Shown here: positions 12,003 through 22,821 of the stretch, piece after piece
How positions within the stretch are numbered: position 1 is the first letter of the stretch
Layout of the letters: the number at the start of each line of letters is the position of its first letter
Source: Camellia lanceoleosa
Lineage: Eukaryota > Streptophyta > Magnoliopsida > Ericales > Theaceae
Assembly (NCBI GenBank): GCA_025200525.1
Contig: JANUSC010000373.1
Location: 1 to 64,000, forward strand
Direction: 5' to 3'
Length of the DNA: 64,000 bases
Program-made: the position numbers and the translations under genes
Notes under the pieces: generated by a model
Databases searched by the model: none
Told to the model about the DNA's origin: nothing
What the model saw: only the letters and a program-made list of their open reading frames with translations

Positions 12003-12788
12003 TGTACGGGGAGCAAATATTCCGACAAGCCCATACTCCTTTCTTCCAAGCTCCATTTCTGTCTGATCACCAAGACACAATCTGCAGTGAGCTACCCGAC
12101 GGTGTGTGGCCTAAAACCCTCCGATACCAAGTTAGAACACACACCAGGGGATAGATAGAGAGAAGGGAGAGTGATTGAGTGTAAGTATAGCTCTTACCAA
12201 ATGTTCATCCTCTGTATAGGGAGGCGCAGACTTGCTTATATACCCTTTTGCGCCTCATATACACTCCCAGTGGTCTCTCAACACGTGGCTCTGCTATCCC
12301 ATCTGTCAGCATACACCATGCCGAACACCACCTAATCTCTACTGCTAGCATTCTCAGCTGGAGCTCGGCAGCCGGGCTGCACTATCCACAACCGTACTGT
12401 GCTTCACACCTAAGCACTTCACTGGCTGAGCCCAAGGAGAACTGGGCTACCGGGCATCTCGGCAAAGCTGAGCACAGAACATCACTTGTGGTCGGCCTTC
12501 CTGCCGAGCAAACGGTTATGTCGGCTGACCGCGCCTTTCCGGACGCCGATCACTTAACTTGACTGGCTTCACCTTCGCCAGGACACGCAGCCTGGGCCGC
12601 ACGAAAGCACGGCCACCGAAATGTTTCTTCCAACTGGGCGACGATACTTGGTCCAACACCGCCTGCCCATCCTAGTAGTCCACTGGGCGGATCGCAGTCA
12701 CGCCGCAACACACCGCCGTCCAAATCGCCTCAAGATAACTCGTCTGTCCAAATCTGTCGTGCGGTATCGATCATTATTTTCCCTCTCA
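12003..12788 (-). repeat. Tat element 3' LTR
   Basis: On the plus strand it starts TGTACGGGGAGC and ends TTTTCCCTCTCA. It matches 22822-23590. Long blocks are identical (for example around 12145-12215), while GC-rich stretches differ by clustered indels. Confidence 0.93.
12235..12244 (-). promoter_or_regulatory. TATA box in Tat 3' LTR
   Basis: The minus strand reads GGTATATAAG, kept in both LTRs, in the position expected for the U3 core promoter. Confidence 0.55.
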
Positions 12789-12803
12789 ATTGCCCCTTAA
12801 TTC
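12789..12803 (-). other. Tat element polypurine tract
   Basis: The minus strand reads AATTAAGGGGCAAT directly before the LTR start TGAGAGGG, the expected plus-strand primer position. Confidence 0.6.
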
Positions 12804-13760
12804 CGTCCGCTGAAGCGTGACAGGGATTACCTTTTCTGACCGGGGTAACACCTCCTCGGTCCTTAGCTTATTAATCGGTAACCGGGCTAGTTGACATGTT
12901 TGCCTTCAAACTTGCCCGGTGGAGTTCCCGGTCAATGCTCCATCTGACCTTGTTGTCTTCGCTTCTCTACCGACGCCTCACCCGCCTCGCCTCTTCAACT
13001 CGACAAGCCATCAATGGTGACAGTGGCATCCTCCCATTGATCTCGGCGACCAACCCAATGACCTTGCACAATTTGAATTTTTGGCGGCCTCTGCATTCCC
13101 ATATACATGCCCCACTCACTTTGCCTTCCTTCCTTACTGATCTTCTGCCATTCGAAGCCTTCCAGAGCTCTTGCCCATCTCTTGCCGTTGCTGATCTCAA
13201 GCTCGAAGGAGAAAAACTCATTGCCCTAGCCTGGTAAGTCCTTTAACCCCCCTCTTATTGTCATTTTCTTTAATATTCCACACATTAGGGCAGAAAAACG
13301 TAGTTTTTAGGACTTGGGCACCAAAAACCACCCAAAACCTTCAAACGTTCATGGTGTTCTTCGTTTTTCCTGAAGAACACTGAAGAGCTGGGGCGGACCG
13401 AGCTCCTGGACTCCATTTGATCCAAAAAACTCTTAGAACCGAGCAAATAACATGTTTATCACAAATCCAGCAAAAATCGAGATAGCAAAAGGACCTCGTC
13501 GCCAACCCAAGCTAATATCCGTCCGCTGGGCATCGAGCTCCTTGATAAGCTTAGAAAACCGAGGTGATTTGGCACTCTTTATGACCGAGCTAAAGTCAAG
13601 CTCACTTTGCGCGACCGCGCTCACACTTACACTTACACTTGCCATCCTTTTCCTGCAAAGTCCAAGGGGACCTTTGACCACATCTGAGGCTCTCAAGACC
13701 GAGCAACATCCAATTAGCACAGTGCCAAACCCCTCAGCCGAGATACACTAGCACGGTCAC
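12804..13760 (+). other. Region upstream of the antisense gene in the Tat element
   Basis: This lies between the 3' LTR and the first good ATG of the antisense gene. A 113-codon plus-strand frame at 12896-13237 ends just where a GTAAGT donor-like word begins (about 13232). It could be a non-conserved 5' exon or chance; I recognise no domain. A promoter for the antisense gene would be expected here, but I see no clear TATA box. Confidence 0.35.
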
Positions 13761-15688
13761 ATGGGGAAATTCCGCTTCCTAGTGGACACTCCAGCCGCGC
13801 TAGATGCGTTTAGAGAGGAGTACGGCATCCCGGCCGACGTCCATCTAGAGCTGGCGGAAGAGGAGACAACACCCTGGGGCAGACTTGACCAATGCCCCGT
13901 TCACCATGCTGTCAATAGTAGAAGAAGGCCTCCGCTTCCCAGTCAATCCCCTCATGACCGAGTTCCTGCGTCGGACCGGGCTGGCGCCAACCCAAGTATC
14001 CACCAACACCTACCGAATAATAAATGGCGTGCACGAACTAAACAACTGGCTAGGCATAAGCCTAGGCTTAGCCGAGATCCTGTGCCAGTACACTTTAGGC
14101 CACACCGGCGACGGCCTCGCCTATTATCTTAAAATTAGACCGGGCAGGGAGAAAATCGTAACCGGCACTCCAAACAAGGATCTTCACGACGATGATTTCT
14201 TTTGGGTGTCAGGCAATTACGAGACAGCCGTAGTACCGGGCTGGATGATAAGCAAAAACTTTGGCAGCACATGTAAGCCGCGCTAATTACCTCGGTTAAA
14301 CTTGTTTCTTGATGTTATGTACTTACCATTTTCTCTTGTCTCTTTTGCAGCAATCCACGCCTTGCAAGCCAACTATCACTTCCCCAATGTTGAGGCAATC
14401 AGATCAAGGCCCGCCATCGCGATCGAGATTGCAACCAATTGCTCGGCTACACACCCACATATAGATACTCCGCTCCTCGCCGGAGTAAAGTCACAGACTT
14501 TCTTCGCGCTCCATCACCTCCACCAGATCCAACCCTGCCAGACGTTCCACTCATCCGTCTGACCGAGGAGCAAGAGATGGCAAAAAGAAGCAGAATCAAG
14601 AACTTGCTCACTGCCACATCGGCCGAGATACCGAGCGTTGTCACCCGCTCGCCGGCCCGACGCCGTGATCGCTCTTTCTTCCCCAGCAGCCGGACAATCC
14701 AGCAAGCAACCAACTCAACGCCGGGCTAGCAAAAGAGCTCGCGCAGATCCGTCCGCCGAGCCGAGGTCAACTCACCATCGAGCAACCAATCAAACAAGTA
14801 ACCCAATACCACTGCCCCGCTGAAACACCAGGGTCAAGACATCCCGGCTAACGCTTCGATCAAGGCTGATAAAGAGCACTTGCTCGCCTTCGATCTCTCC
14901 AAAGCACTCCTTCTACCGAGCGATGTGGTCGGCAGCGACCACGTCCCTGACACTCGGTTGGTAAAGTCATCAGTGAAGTCTATGGCTAGGGTAAGTCAAT
15001 CTCCCTCTGAAATTTTTACAAGTGTTTGCCCGGTTCCTTCACTAATCGAATTAGCTTTTTGCAGGCCATTCAAAAACAACATCTGGTTATGGAGCGCATA
15101 CACCGGCTTCGGCAGAAGGCTAACGACACAGCAAGCCAAGTGCTAAGCCTCCAAACCGAGCTTGGCCGAGCAAAGTCCTCCCTGGAGATAGCAAACACTG
15201 ATAACAACCGGCTGCTCGGTCAACTTGACGCAGCCGAGAAGAAGCGAGACGAGCTCCAAGCCGAGCTGGACGCACTGAAGAAGTCGCGAAAAAGGGACTG
15301 CCAAGATGCTAACGATGCCGGTTTCACCGAAGCCGAGGAAATCTACAAGAAGCAGGTGTTCGCAACTCAAGACATCTACTTCAAAGCTGGCTGGAAATCT
15401 GCGTGCGAGCATCTCGGTCAGGGCTCTGACACCGACGTGTTCGCCAATCCTCCTCCTGCTTCCCTACCGGTCTACCTCATGCCTTACGCAAACGACGTCT
15501 TCAGCGCGTTGCAAGCTGAGGCCGAGGAAGGGCTTGAAGAGGGAGAGGATGAGACAGATACTGAGGCAGAAGATGCCGAGGTGCAGGAGCAGCCCGGCCA
15601 TGACGAGCCCGGTGCACAAGACAAGAGCCCAACCATCAACCCTGAAACCACCGAGGACGAGTTTACCAATCTCTCCCCCCTAGTTTAG
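13761..15688 (+). CDS. Antisense extra ORF of the Tat element, three exons, partly frameshifted
   Basis: This gene is on the strand opposite to gag-pol, between pol and the 3' LTR. Exon 1 (13761-14272) starts MGKFRFLVDTP. After a frame slip near 13880 it continues with LRFPVNPLMTEFLRRTGLAP and ends with a DDFFWVSGNYE block; this layout resembles the plant transposon-protein domain (Transposase_28-like) known from extra ORFs of Tat elements. Exon 2 (14351-14990) is proline/arginine-rich with about two frame slips. Exon 3 (15065-15688) is fully open: a coiled-coil-like stretch at its start, then a very acidic tail of Glu/Asp repeats, ending at a stop at 15686-15688. Two GT-AG introns separate the exons, and the second joins in frame. 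The function is unknown; antisense extra ORFs are recorded for this lineage. Similarity to Transposase_28 is from memory of its pattern, not a search. Confidence 0.65.
14273..14350 (+). other. Intron 1 of the antisense gene (78 bp)
   Basis: The donor is GTAAGC; the acceptor TCTTTTGCAG is preceded by a T-rich stretch. The open frame before it ends shortly after the donor, so removal restores coding on the far side. The length is typical of short plant introns. Confidence 0.6.
14991..15064 (+). other. Intron 2 of the antisense gene (74 bp)
   Basis: The donor is GTAAGTC and the acceptor TTTTTGCAG. Splicing joins the SVKSMAR codons in phase 0 to AIQKQHLVMERI of exon 3, whose own frame opens upstream only within the intron. 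This is the better supported of the two introns. Confidence 0.7.
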
Positions 15689-15869
15689 TTTTCTTTTCTT
15701 TTTGTATGTTTGCTTTCTGCACTTCTGATGTAACCGGGCCCAGTCCCCACCTTATGTATTGACGTTCTATCAATGAAAAACTTGATATTTTTGCTAAGTG
15801 TTTGCACAATTGTCATCAATTCCATCTTCAGCAAAACATCTCGGTATAAATCATAAATTTGAACACTTC
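15689..15869 (+). other. Putative 3' UTR of the antisense gene
   Basis: This is a T-rich stretch after the stop with TGTATGTTTG and an ATCAATGAAAAA word near 15770, resembling loosely conserved plant polyadenylation context. It borders the tandem repeat. Confidence 0.35.
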
Positions 15870-16680
15870 GTCAACCGGAATACATAACTCGGTTGAAGTA
15901 CTTAAGCATAACAAAACAGCAACTTCACACACCGGAATATCCATCTCGGTTGGTGATAACAAGTCGAACGAACAACCAACTCTTCCAACCGGAGTAATCA
16001 TCTCGGCTGGGAATAACTAAGTTGAACAAAAACATCAACTCTTCCAGCCGGAACAAAACATCTCGGCAAGAAATATCTAAGTTGAACAAAACATCAACTG
16101 CACCAACCGGAGCAAATCATCTCGGTTGGGAATCTTGAGTTGGACAAAACACCAACTCATCCAGCCGGAGCAAAACATCTCGGCAAGAAATAGCTAAGTT
16201 GAACAAAACATCAACTGCACCAACCGGAGCAAATCATCTCGGTTGGGAATCTTGAGTTGGACAAAACACCAACTCATCCAGCCGGAGCAAAACATCTCGG
16301 CAACAAATATCTAAGTTGAACAAAACATCAACTGCACCAACCGGAGCAAATCATCTCGGTTGGGAATCTTGAGTTGGACAAGACACCAACTCATCCAGCC
16401 GGAGCAAAACATCTCGATAAGGAATATCTAAGTTGAACAAAACATCAACTGTATCAACCGGAGTAAATCATCTCGGTTGAGAATACTTAGTTGAACAAAA
16501 CATCAACTCGGCCAACCGGAGCAAAACATCTCGGTTGGGAATCCTAAGTTGGACAAAATACCAACTCTTCCAACCGGAGTAAATCATCTCGGTAAGAAAT
16601 ATCTAAGTTGAACAAAACATCAACTCTGCCAACCGGAGCAAAACATCTCGATTGGGAATTTCTAAGTATTCAAAGCAATC
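15870..16680. repeat. Tandem repeat, about 58/59-bp units (about 14 copies), in the Tat 3' region
   Basis: Units begin with CCAACCGGAGCAAA or CCAGCCGGAGCAAA and continue CATCTCGGTTGGGAAT or CATCTCGGCAAGAAAT, then AAGTTGAACAAAACATCAAC. In the middle (about 16100-16400) the two unit types alternate, giving a 117-bp dimer. Outer copies are more divergent. It lies between the 3' ends of the convergent pol and antisense coding regions. Amplified tandem repeats in the 3' region are known in Retand-type elements. Confidence 0.93.
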
Positions 16681-16786
16681 AACCAAAATGCTAAGGCAAG
16701 GAAGACACTTCTATATATTGACAAAAAGAATTACATTCTGAAGTGTAAAGCAAAAAATTCCTTTGCACACATAGAGAAAACAAAAG

Positions 16787-17098
16787 CTAGAAATAGTACA
16801 GTTTAAGATTGGCCGCATTCCATGGCCGGGGTATTGCTCTACCATCCAAATCCTCCAGGTGGTATGCCTCCTTGCCCGCCAGACCGGTTATTTTGTATGG
16901 TCCTTCCCAATTTGCCCCTAGCTTGCCTTCTCCTGGCACCAGGGTATTGCCCATAACTTTCCTCAAGACCCAATCACCCACCTTGAACGGTCTGGGGTGC
17001 ACCGTCTTGTTGTACTTCCTGGAGAGCTCTTGTTGGTAGGCGGCCATATGGATAAGAGCCTTTTCTCGGCGCTCTTCTGCCAGATCCAATTCGAGCAA
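16787..17098 (-). CDS. Tat integrase C-terminal domain
   Basis: This is a 104-codon minus-strand segment. It includes HPRPFKVGDWVLRKV and then GANWEGPYKITGL, followed by YHLEDLDGRAIPRPWNAANL and a stop after KLYYF. That is the C-terminal DNA-contacting module of Tat-lineage integrases and the end of pol. It lies just before the tandem repeat. A frame break separates it from the catalytic core. Confidence 0.88.
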   Translation of the reverse strand: MLELDLAEERREKALIHMAAYQQELSRKYNKTVHPRPFKVGDWVLRKVMGNTLVPGEGKLGANWEGPYKITGLAGKEAYHLEDLDGRAIPRPWNAANLKLYYF

Positions 17099-17117
17099 TG
17101 GCCTCGTGATTCGGGGC

Positions 17118-17621
17118 TCAAAACTCGCTTCTTAGGGTGGGCATACCAACTTCCAAAGGTATGACCGCCCATGCCATAAGCCAAAGCAAATGGAGTTTCC
17201 AGAGATCATCATGGGTTGTTCGGTATGCCCAAAGGACGCTGAGTAATTCCTCAGCCCATTTTCCCTTTGCCTTCTCCAGGCGTTTCTTCAACCCATCCAG
17301 TATAGTTTTGTCCGATGCCTCGGCTTGACTGTTGGACAGCGGGTAAGCCGGAGTGGAATTGTAGAATTCAATCTTGAGATCCTCACAAAATCCTCTGAAT
17401 AGGCGACCGTCAAACTGGGTGCCATTATCAGAGATCAAAATCTTGGGGACGCCAAACCGCATGACCACGTTCTGCCAGACAAACCGCTTCACGTCTTTCT
17501 CTTTGATTGTTGCCAGGGGCTCAGCTTCAACCCATTTCATGAAGTAATATGTGGCCGCAATGAAGAATTTCCAGTTGCCCGGTGCTGTTGGTAGTAGTCC
17601 CACTATATCGAGTCCCCACAT
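17118..17621 (-). CDS. Tat integrase catalytic core
   Basis: This segment starts MWGLDIVGLLPTAPG (first catalytic Asp) and includes ILISDNGTQFDGRLF (second Asp), then AYPLSNSQAEASDKTILDG, where the catalytic Glu is retained in the NSQAEASDK block. All three acidic residues of the D,D-35-E core are visible. The enzyme joins the cDNA ends to target DNA with a 5-bp stagger, matching the GATAG duplication. The frame drifts near the end (after AYRTTHDD), so the last part is a misread tail. The ATG is not a real start. Confidence 0.88.
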   Translation of the reverse strand: MWGLDIVGLLPTAPGNWKFFIAATYYFMKWVEAEPLATIKEKDVKRFVWQNVVMRFGVPKILISDNGTQFDGRLFRGFCEDLKIEFYNSTPAYPLSNSQAEASDKTILDGLKKRLEKAKGKWAEELLSVLWAYRTTHDDLWKLHLLWLMAWAVIPLEVGMPTLRSEF

Positions 17622-17675
17622 TGCAAAAGGCCAAGGACTGGTGAGAGGGAGAAGTTCTTTGGCCGGCTGGTGGAT

Positions 17676-18008
17676 CTAGTGTGCAAACTTCTGGCACTTC
17701 TCACACTTGCGGACATATTTCTGTGCGTCGACCTGCATGCATGGCCACCAATAGCCTTGTGATATAGCTCGGTAGGCTAAGGACCTGCCCCCAATGTGAC
17801 TGCCACAGATGCCTTCGTGAATTTCGTACAGGAAGGCCTCCACGCTGCTCGGGTGCACACATTTAAGATAAGGACCGATGAAAGACTTTTTATACAACGC
17901 ACCAGATGGAGAGAGCCAAAACCGCTCTGACTTCACCCGGCATTTGTGCGCTTCCTTCTTGTCGGTTGGTAGAGTCCGGTCTCTGAGGAACAAGATTATA
18001 GGGTCCAT
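17676..18008 (-). CDS. Tat integrase zinc-binding (HHCC) domain
   Basis: A minus-strand segment includes VEAFLYEIHEGICGSHIGGR and ends CEKCQKFAH. The two His and the C-x2-C pair form the HHCC zinc finger of retroelement integrases. An in-frame stop separates it from the catalytic core at about 17675. Confidence 0.88.
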   Translation of the reverse strand: MDPIILFLRDRTLPTDKKEAHKCRVKSERFWLSPSGALYKKSFIGPYLKCVHPSSVEAFLYEIHEGICGSHIGGRSLAYRAISQGYWWPCMQVDAQKYVRKCEKCQKFAH

Positions 18009-18059
18009 CCAGGAAGGACCTAGCGCGGCGCAGAGTACCTCTGTCTGCCAGCACCATCA

Positions 18060-18470
18060 ATGCTTGGCCGTGGAAGAAAGTCAATTAACAGGGGGTTTGG
18101 AGACGTACTATCTACCATCGGCGGTAGGCCATCTCATCACCGACCGCTTTTCTTCACGACCGATCTGTTGGACTCTGATTGCCTGAAACTGCTTGATGTG
18201 TTCTCTGACCAGAGCTTGGTACTTCGCCATTCTATTGTCCTTGCTTCAGTAAATCGAGACTTGGTTAACCACAAGTTGGGAATCATCAGACACCATTAGC
18301 TCGCGACCTTCATCAATAGCGCCTGAGCCCTACCAGTGGGCCTCATACTCAGCCTCGTTGTTAGATGCTGGGAAGCCAAGGGTGATAAAATGTTTAATGG
18401 TTAGGCCATCTGGGGAGATAAGAACGATACCTAGCCCTGCACCGTGATGGTTGGACGCCCCATCAATAAA
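18060..18470 (-). pseudogene. Tat second (archaeal-type) RNase H
   Basis: The minus strand encodes [20 protein letters not shown] at about 18405-18468 and [12 protein letters not shown] at about 18335-18372. These are the first two catalytic blocks (Asp and Glu) of the extra RNase H acquired by the Tat/Ogre group, located between the ordinary RNase H and integrase. The C-terminal part is frameshifted. Its presence fixes the lineage. Confidence 0.8.
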
Positions 18471-18877
18471 AAGCTTCCACATTTCCCCCACAAAAAGCTT
18501 CCAGCAGTCTGATGGGTCCTGAGAGTTGTGAGGGGTGATGGGATCAAGGTTGCTCGGCTGTCGTCAAGTCTGCGCTGATCGTCCCACTCAGCCCCTTGGT
18601 GATTCGGCACCGGACTCAGCAAGTCGGTCTACCACGCCTAGGTCCATAGGCGAATCACCAGTCACAGATATGCCGCCGCAGTTCTGCCGAGTAGTTCCAT
18701 TACTTCCCCTTGGTGATACGGTACCGGGCAGAGTGGGTGGGACAACAACACCCAACTCCGTCATCGCGCCACCGGTTGGTGGAATTGTACAAGTTGAGGT
18801 CACTTGTGGTGCAGCGCAAAGTCCGCGTTGCTAACTCCACCAAGTGGTTGTACCGGATGGTCTTGGCGCGCACCTCA
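18471..18877 (-). other. Linker between the two RNase H regions of the Tat pol
   Basis: This is a GC-richer spacer, with no domain I recognise, between the ordinary and the archaeal-type RNase H. Such a low-conservation linker is usual in Tat elements. Frames on both strands are short. Confidence 0.4.
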
Positions 18878-19348
18878 TCATCTCGTCGCGATAATATCGA
18901 CCGCATACCGGATGAGTTCTGGTGAGAATTCGCAACGGTTGGCCAAAGTCTGAGCTTTGATGGCGGTCTTGTGCTGAAACTTCACATCAAACTGTCCCAA
19001 CTCGACCGCCCATTTAAGAATCCGACCAGAGAAGTCTGCCCGTTTGAATAGAGCTTTGAGGGGGAACTCGGTCAAGACAATGATGGTATGTGCATGGAAA
19101 TAGTGTGCCAACTTCCTGGAAGCCATCATTAATGCCAGAGCTAGCTTTTCCAGCGGCAAGTATCTCGACTCCGCCGGTAGCAAGGTTTTGCTGACATAGA
19201 AGATGGGGAAGTGCTTAATTCCTTCTGCCCGGACAAGCACCGCGCTGACTGCGTGCTGCGATACGGCCAAATAAAGATAGAGTTCTTCTCCAGGCTCCAG
19301 TGTGACCAACAGTGGCGCTGAAGATAGGTACTCCTTGAGTTCGGCCAA
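18878..19348 (-). CDS. Tat RNase H (first)
   Basis: This 156-codon open segment includes LYLYLAVSQHAVSAVLVR, FYVSKTLLPAESRYLPLEK (catalytic Glu region), and LKWAVELGQFDVKFQHKTAI. These are the standard RNase H blocks of Ty3/gypsy elements. It follows the RT after a short frame break at about 19350-19560. Confidence 0.88.
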   Translation of the reverse strand: MAELKEYLSSAPLLVTLEPGEELYLYLAVSQHAVSAVLVRAEGIKHFPIFYVSKTLLPAESRYLPLEKLALALMMASRKLAHYFHAHTIIVLTEFPLKALFKRADFSGRILKWAVELGQFDVKFQHKTAIKAQTLANRCEFSPELIRYAVDIIATR

Positions 19349-19559
19349 GGCGCGGTCGCACTCTTCATCCCACGAATTTTGATTTTAAGGACTGAAAAAA
19401 AGGACAGCAGCGATCTGATGACCGGCTTATAAATCGATTAAGCGCGGCGGCCATTCCGGCCAGGTGCTGCACGTCTTTCGCCGAGCTAGGCCGTTTTAAC
19501 TCTTGCACTGCTCAGATTTGTGTAGGGTCTGCTTCGATACCTCGGTTCGTGACTAGGAA

Positions 19560-20279
19560 TCACAAAAACTTCCTGGATCCCACACCGAAGGCACACTTAG
19601 ATGCATTCAGGTGTAGTTTATGCTTTTTAAGAATGGCGAACATCTCGGCCAAGTCGGACAAATGATCTGCTTGATGCCGGCTCTTGACAACCATGTCATC
19701 GATGTAAGCCTCCATTGTCCGGCCTAGCAGAGGGGCGAACATCTTGGTTACCATTCTTTGAAAAGTTGCCCCGGCGTTCTTCAAACCAAAAGACATGACT
19801 CGGTAGCAGAATAGTCCCCTTGGTGTAGTAAATGAGGTGATTTCTCGGTCTGGACCATGCATGGCAATCTGATGGTAGCCGCGGTAGGCATCCAAGAAAC
19901 TCAGCCTGTTATGTCCAGCCGTCAAATCCACAAGTTGGTCAATTCTAGGCAAAGGGAAGCTATCTTTCGGACAAGCACGGTTGACGGTCTTGTAATCAAC
20001 GCAAACCCGCCATTTTCCATTCTTCTTCGGTACCACGACTGTATTTGAGATCCACCGAGGATAGTGCACTTCCTGTATCGCTCGTGCCTCAAGCAAATTC
20101 TTAACTTCCTCTGTAACTACCTCGGTGTGATGCAGCGCTGACCTCCTTGTTCGCTGAATGACCGGCTTTGCACTGGGGAAGACATTGAGATGATAGCAAA
20201 TAAAACTTGGATCAAGGCCGGGCATGTCGTAAGGTGACCATGCAAAAACTTCAATGTTGGCCATAAGAAATTCCACCAT
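19560..20279 (-). CDS. Tat reverse transcriptase
   Basis: This is the longest open pol segment of this element (239 codons). In order it carries [86 protein letters not shown], and [10 protein letters not shown] with the catalytic DD pair. The active site therefore looks intact. The enzyme copies the genomic RNA into cDNA inside the virus-like particle. The frame ends at ...SRKFL*, just before the RNase H region, by a small indel. Confidence 0.93.
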   Translation of the reverse strand: MVEFLMANIEVFAWSPYDMPGLDPSFICYHLNVFPSAKPVIQRTRRSALHHTEVVTEEVKNLLEARAIQEVHYPRWISNTVVVPKKNGKWRVCVDYKTVNRACPKDSFPLPRIDQLVDLTAGHNRLSFLDAYRGYHQIAMHGPDREITSFTTPRGLFCYRVMSFGLKNAGATFQRMVTKMFAPLLGRTMEAYIDDMVVKSRHQADHLSDLAEMFAILKKHKLHLNASKCAFGVGSRKFL

Positions 20280-20428
20280 CTCGGTCCTTTCTTAGATGGT
20301 GAGGCTTGAGCCGAAAGCAAGAAGAACTTGTCCCCGCTCGTGTCTATTCGCACCTCCACCAGCTTCTTCCACGGTTTTGTCTTCCGCCTTGGTGCCCACA
20401 TCCTCTAGGATGCCCCGTCCTCAGGTCC

Positions 20429-21037
20429 TCAATTATTTGAACGAATCCTTTGGCCGGCCCGTTGACCGCTAAAGCACTGGTTTGACATGACCTGATCACC
20501 CCAAATCTCCTCGATTGCCCCTATAGCCGAGGGGAATCTCATCACTTGGTGAAAGGTCGATGCCACAGCTTGCATAGCGTGAAGCCACCCCCTCCCAAGG
20601 ATCAAATTGTAAGTAGATGGCACCTGTAACACCCAGAACTCGACTTGTTTGACCACGAGTCCCGCTTTGACCGGCAGGATAATCTTTCCCAAGGGCCACT
20701 CTGGTTGTGAGTTGAAACCGACCAATGAGGAAGTCGCCGGGGCCAAATCCGTATCTCGGAGCTAGAGCTGCTTGAAAGCGTCATAGTACATGATCTCGAC
20801 CGAGCTTCCCTGATCGATCAAGATCCGTTTGACTTCAAATTCCTTGACGCGAAGTGTTATTACCAAGGTGTCATTGTGCGGTGTCTGGATGCGCTCTAAA
20901 TCCCTTGAAGAGAAACTGAGCACATCTTTTACTTCTGTCTTCCCCCTTTTGAGCGCAGGCTGAACGGACAAAACTTCCCTCATGTGTTTTGCCTTCTTGA
21001 TCATACCACAGAGCTCGCAAACACGCGCCGGTTCCAC
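20429..21037 (-). pseudogene. Tat aspartic protease region
   Basis: Two overlapping minus-strand segments cover the domain. The first (20762-21037) ends VKRILIDQGSSVEIMYY, the Tat-type variant of the protease active site with DQGS where retroviruses have DTGA/S. The second (20429-20746) contains STYNLILGRGWLHAMQA, the conserved ILGR-xWL flap-side block. One frame slip (about 20760) separates them. Confidence 0.82.
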
Positions 21038-21164
21038 TATGCGGTGGATGACATTTACAACCCCTTGTAGAGGTGCATCCCGGTCATCCGGTCCACGGGA
21101 TCAATCGAACGACGGTTTTAACTCCACCATCAATGTAGAGGTCTAGGTGCCCACCGCAACTAGC

Positions 21165-22759
21165 TCTTCCAAGTGTTGCCTCAAAGGCAAACAATCCTGC
21201 TCGTGGCCACCCTCTTGGTGAAAGGTGCAACTGCATTACCTTGAAGCCCTTATGCCTGTCCGCCTAACTTAGCGAAACCGGACGTACTCCTCGTCACGAA
21301 TTCACTAAGTATGCGATAGATTGGAATCTTGAAGACCGTGGTGATGCTCGTTTGCTTTCAACCTTCGCCTCGACGGCCACATCATCTCGGGGGTAGTCAT
21401 CCCGGGGGTAATCATTCCTATCATTACGACGCCCCCTACCCCGGTTCTTGCGTTTTGAACCGCGGTCAGACTCCTCCGATCGGTCACTAGATCGGCTGGA
21501 GTCTTGTCCGACTGCATGCACTTTCCCTGCCGTTCTCTTGTCTGTTGCCACCGAGTTTTTTCGCGAGAGGCTGAGGCATCATCCTCTACCTGAATATGCT
21601 CATTGATGCGCTGCATGAGCTGACCCATGGTCGTAGGTTGCTGCATGGTAAGCGAGTCTCGCAGTCTATGTCTGACCGGGAGTCCACGCTTGTATTGAAC
21701 GATTGCAAGGTTGACTGGGCAGTCTAATATCTCGTTGAAGGTCTCTCAATACCTGGAGTTGTATGCCTTGAGAGTGTCGCTTGGTTCCATCTTGACGCTC
21801 AGAAGGTGGTCAACTTCCTTTGGCGTTTTGGTGTTAGTCGTGAAGCGCGTCACAAAGGCTTCGGCCAACTGTTGCCACCTTTCAATACTTCCCTCCGGTA
21901 GCCTCCCAAACCATTTCAAACCTAACTCGCCCAAACTCGACGGGAAGATAAGGCACATAAGAGCATCATTCCGCCTATGTCCGGCCATAACTTGTCAAAA
22001 ATGACTTACATGCATATACGGGTCGGTCTTTCCGTCGTAAAGGGTGAACTTTGGCTGGTGGAAGCCTGCCGAAAGCGACGCTGTCTCTATCTCCAAGGAA
22101 AAAGGAGTGGCGCTCAGCCTGGCCAAATTTATATCTAGAAGGAGTGGCCACCGACGCGTGGAGGCATTCGACCTCTCCGGGCGTGGACTCCATAGGATAG
22201 CCGCCGAACGCCGCACCCTCTGAGCCTCCGCCCGCGAGCCTGCTCTTCAAAAGCGCCCGCAAATCCTCTGACAGTGGAGTATGAATACCTCGGCGTCCGT
22301 CTCGGACGTGAGGGCTCAGAGGTGCCGCTTTTGCACCGGACTTCTCTGTACAAGACATCGAATCACCATCCTTGTAACTTCGGTAATGGAAATGGCGGAG
22401 TGTGCATTGGTTCTGAGCAACGACGGATGGGGTGCGCCACCGTGGTCACCCACTCCTACACCCTTCCCTTTGTAATGCCACTTAAGCCCTCCATCTTGCC
22501 GCCATTCGCGGATGACGGCATCTTGGTCTCGCAACTTGTGCTCCAGCGTCTGGCGTGTGACTCTCTCCACGGGTGACCGCTGGACTCGCGAACGGCCGTG
22601 ACTTCTTCCGTGCTTGTCCCGCGCATCTCCCGACTGCCCTCCGAGGGCTGTCTCCAAGTCCGCCATTGGAAGGATGGTCGGGAGTCCTTCTCTCCGCCGG
22701 ACAAACTCCGGGGTGGCTCTATCGATGGCGGACAACGGAAACTCCTCGTTGTTCGCCAT
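21165..22759 (-). pseudogene. Tat gag
   Basis: The N-terminal part is open at 22316-22759 (starts MANNEEFPLSAID). The capsid core at 21746-21988 reads LGLKWFGRLPEGSIERWQQL, then AFVTRFTTN. A charged segment follows at 21294-21646. Near 21165-21235 the minus strand encodes CTFHQEGGHEQDC, a C-x2-H-x4-H-x4-C knuckle-like motif of Tat gag. At least three frame breaks separate the pieces. Gag would form the particle that packages the RNA. Confidence 0.8.
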
Positions 22760-22800
22760 GGACGATCGATGAGCCTAGAAGACAAGGTTTTGTCTGTCAA

Positions 22801-22819
22801 TCTTCCCACAGACGCGCCA
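22801..22819 (-). other. Tat element primer binding site
   Basis: The minus strand reads TGGCGCGTCTGTGGGAAGA, 2 nt inside the LTR end. It resembles the TGGCGCC-type primer sites of Tat-group elements. The exact tRNA is not assigned. Confidence 0.65.
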
Positions 22820-22821
22820 AT

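Noticed and set aside
12896..13237. Possible first exon of the antisense gene ending at a GTAAGT word
   Set aside because: No domain, no evidence for the acceptor it would use, and the next clear ATG at 13761 starts a better frame. Kept only as a note.
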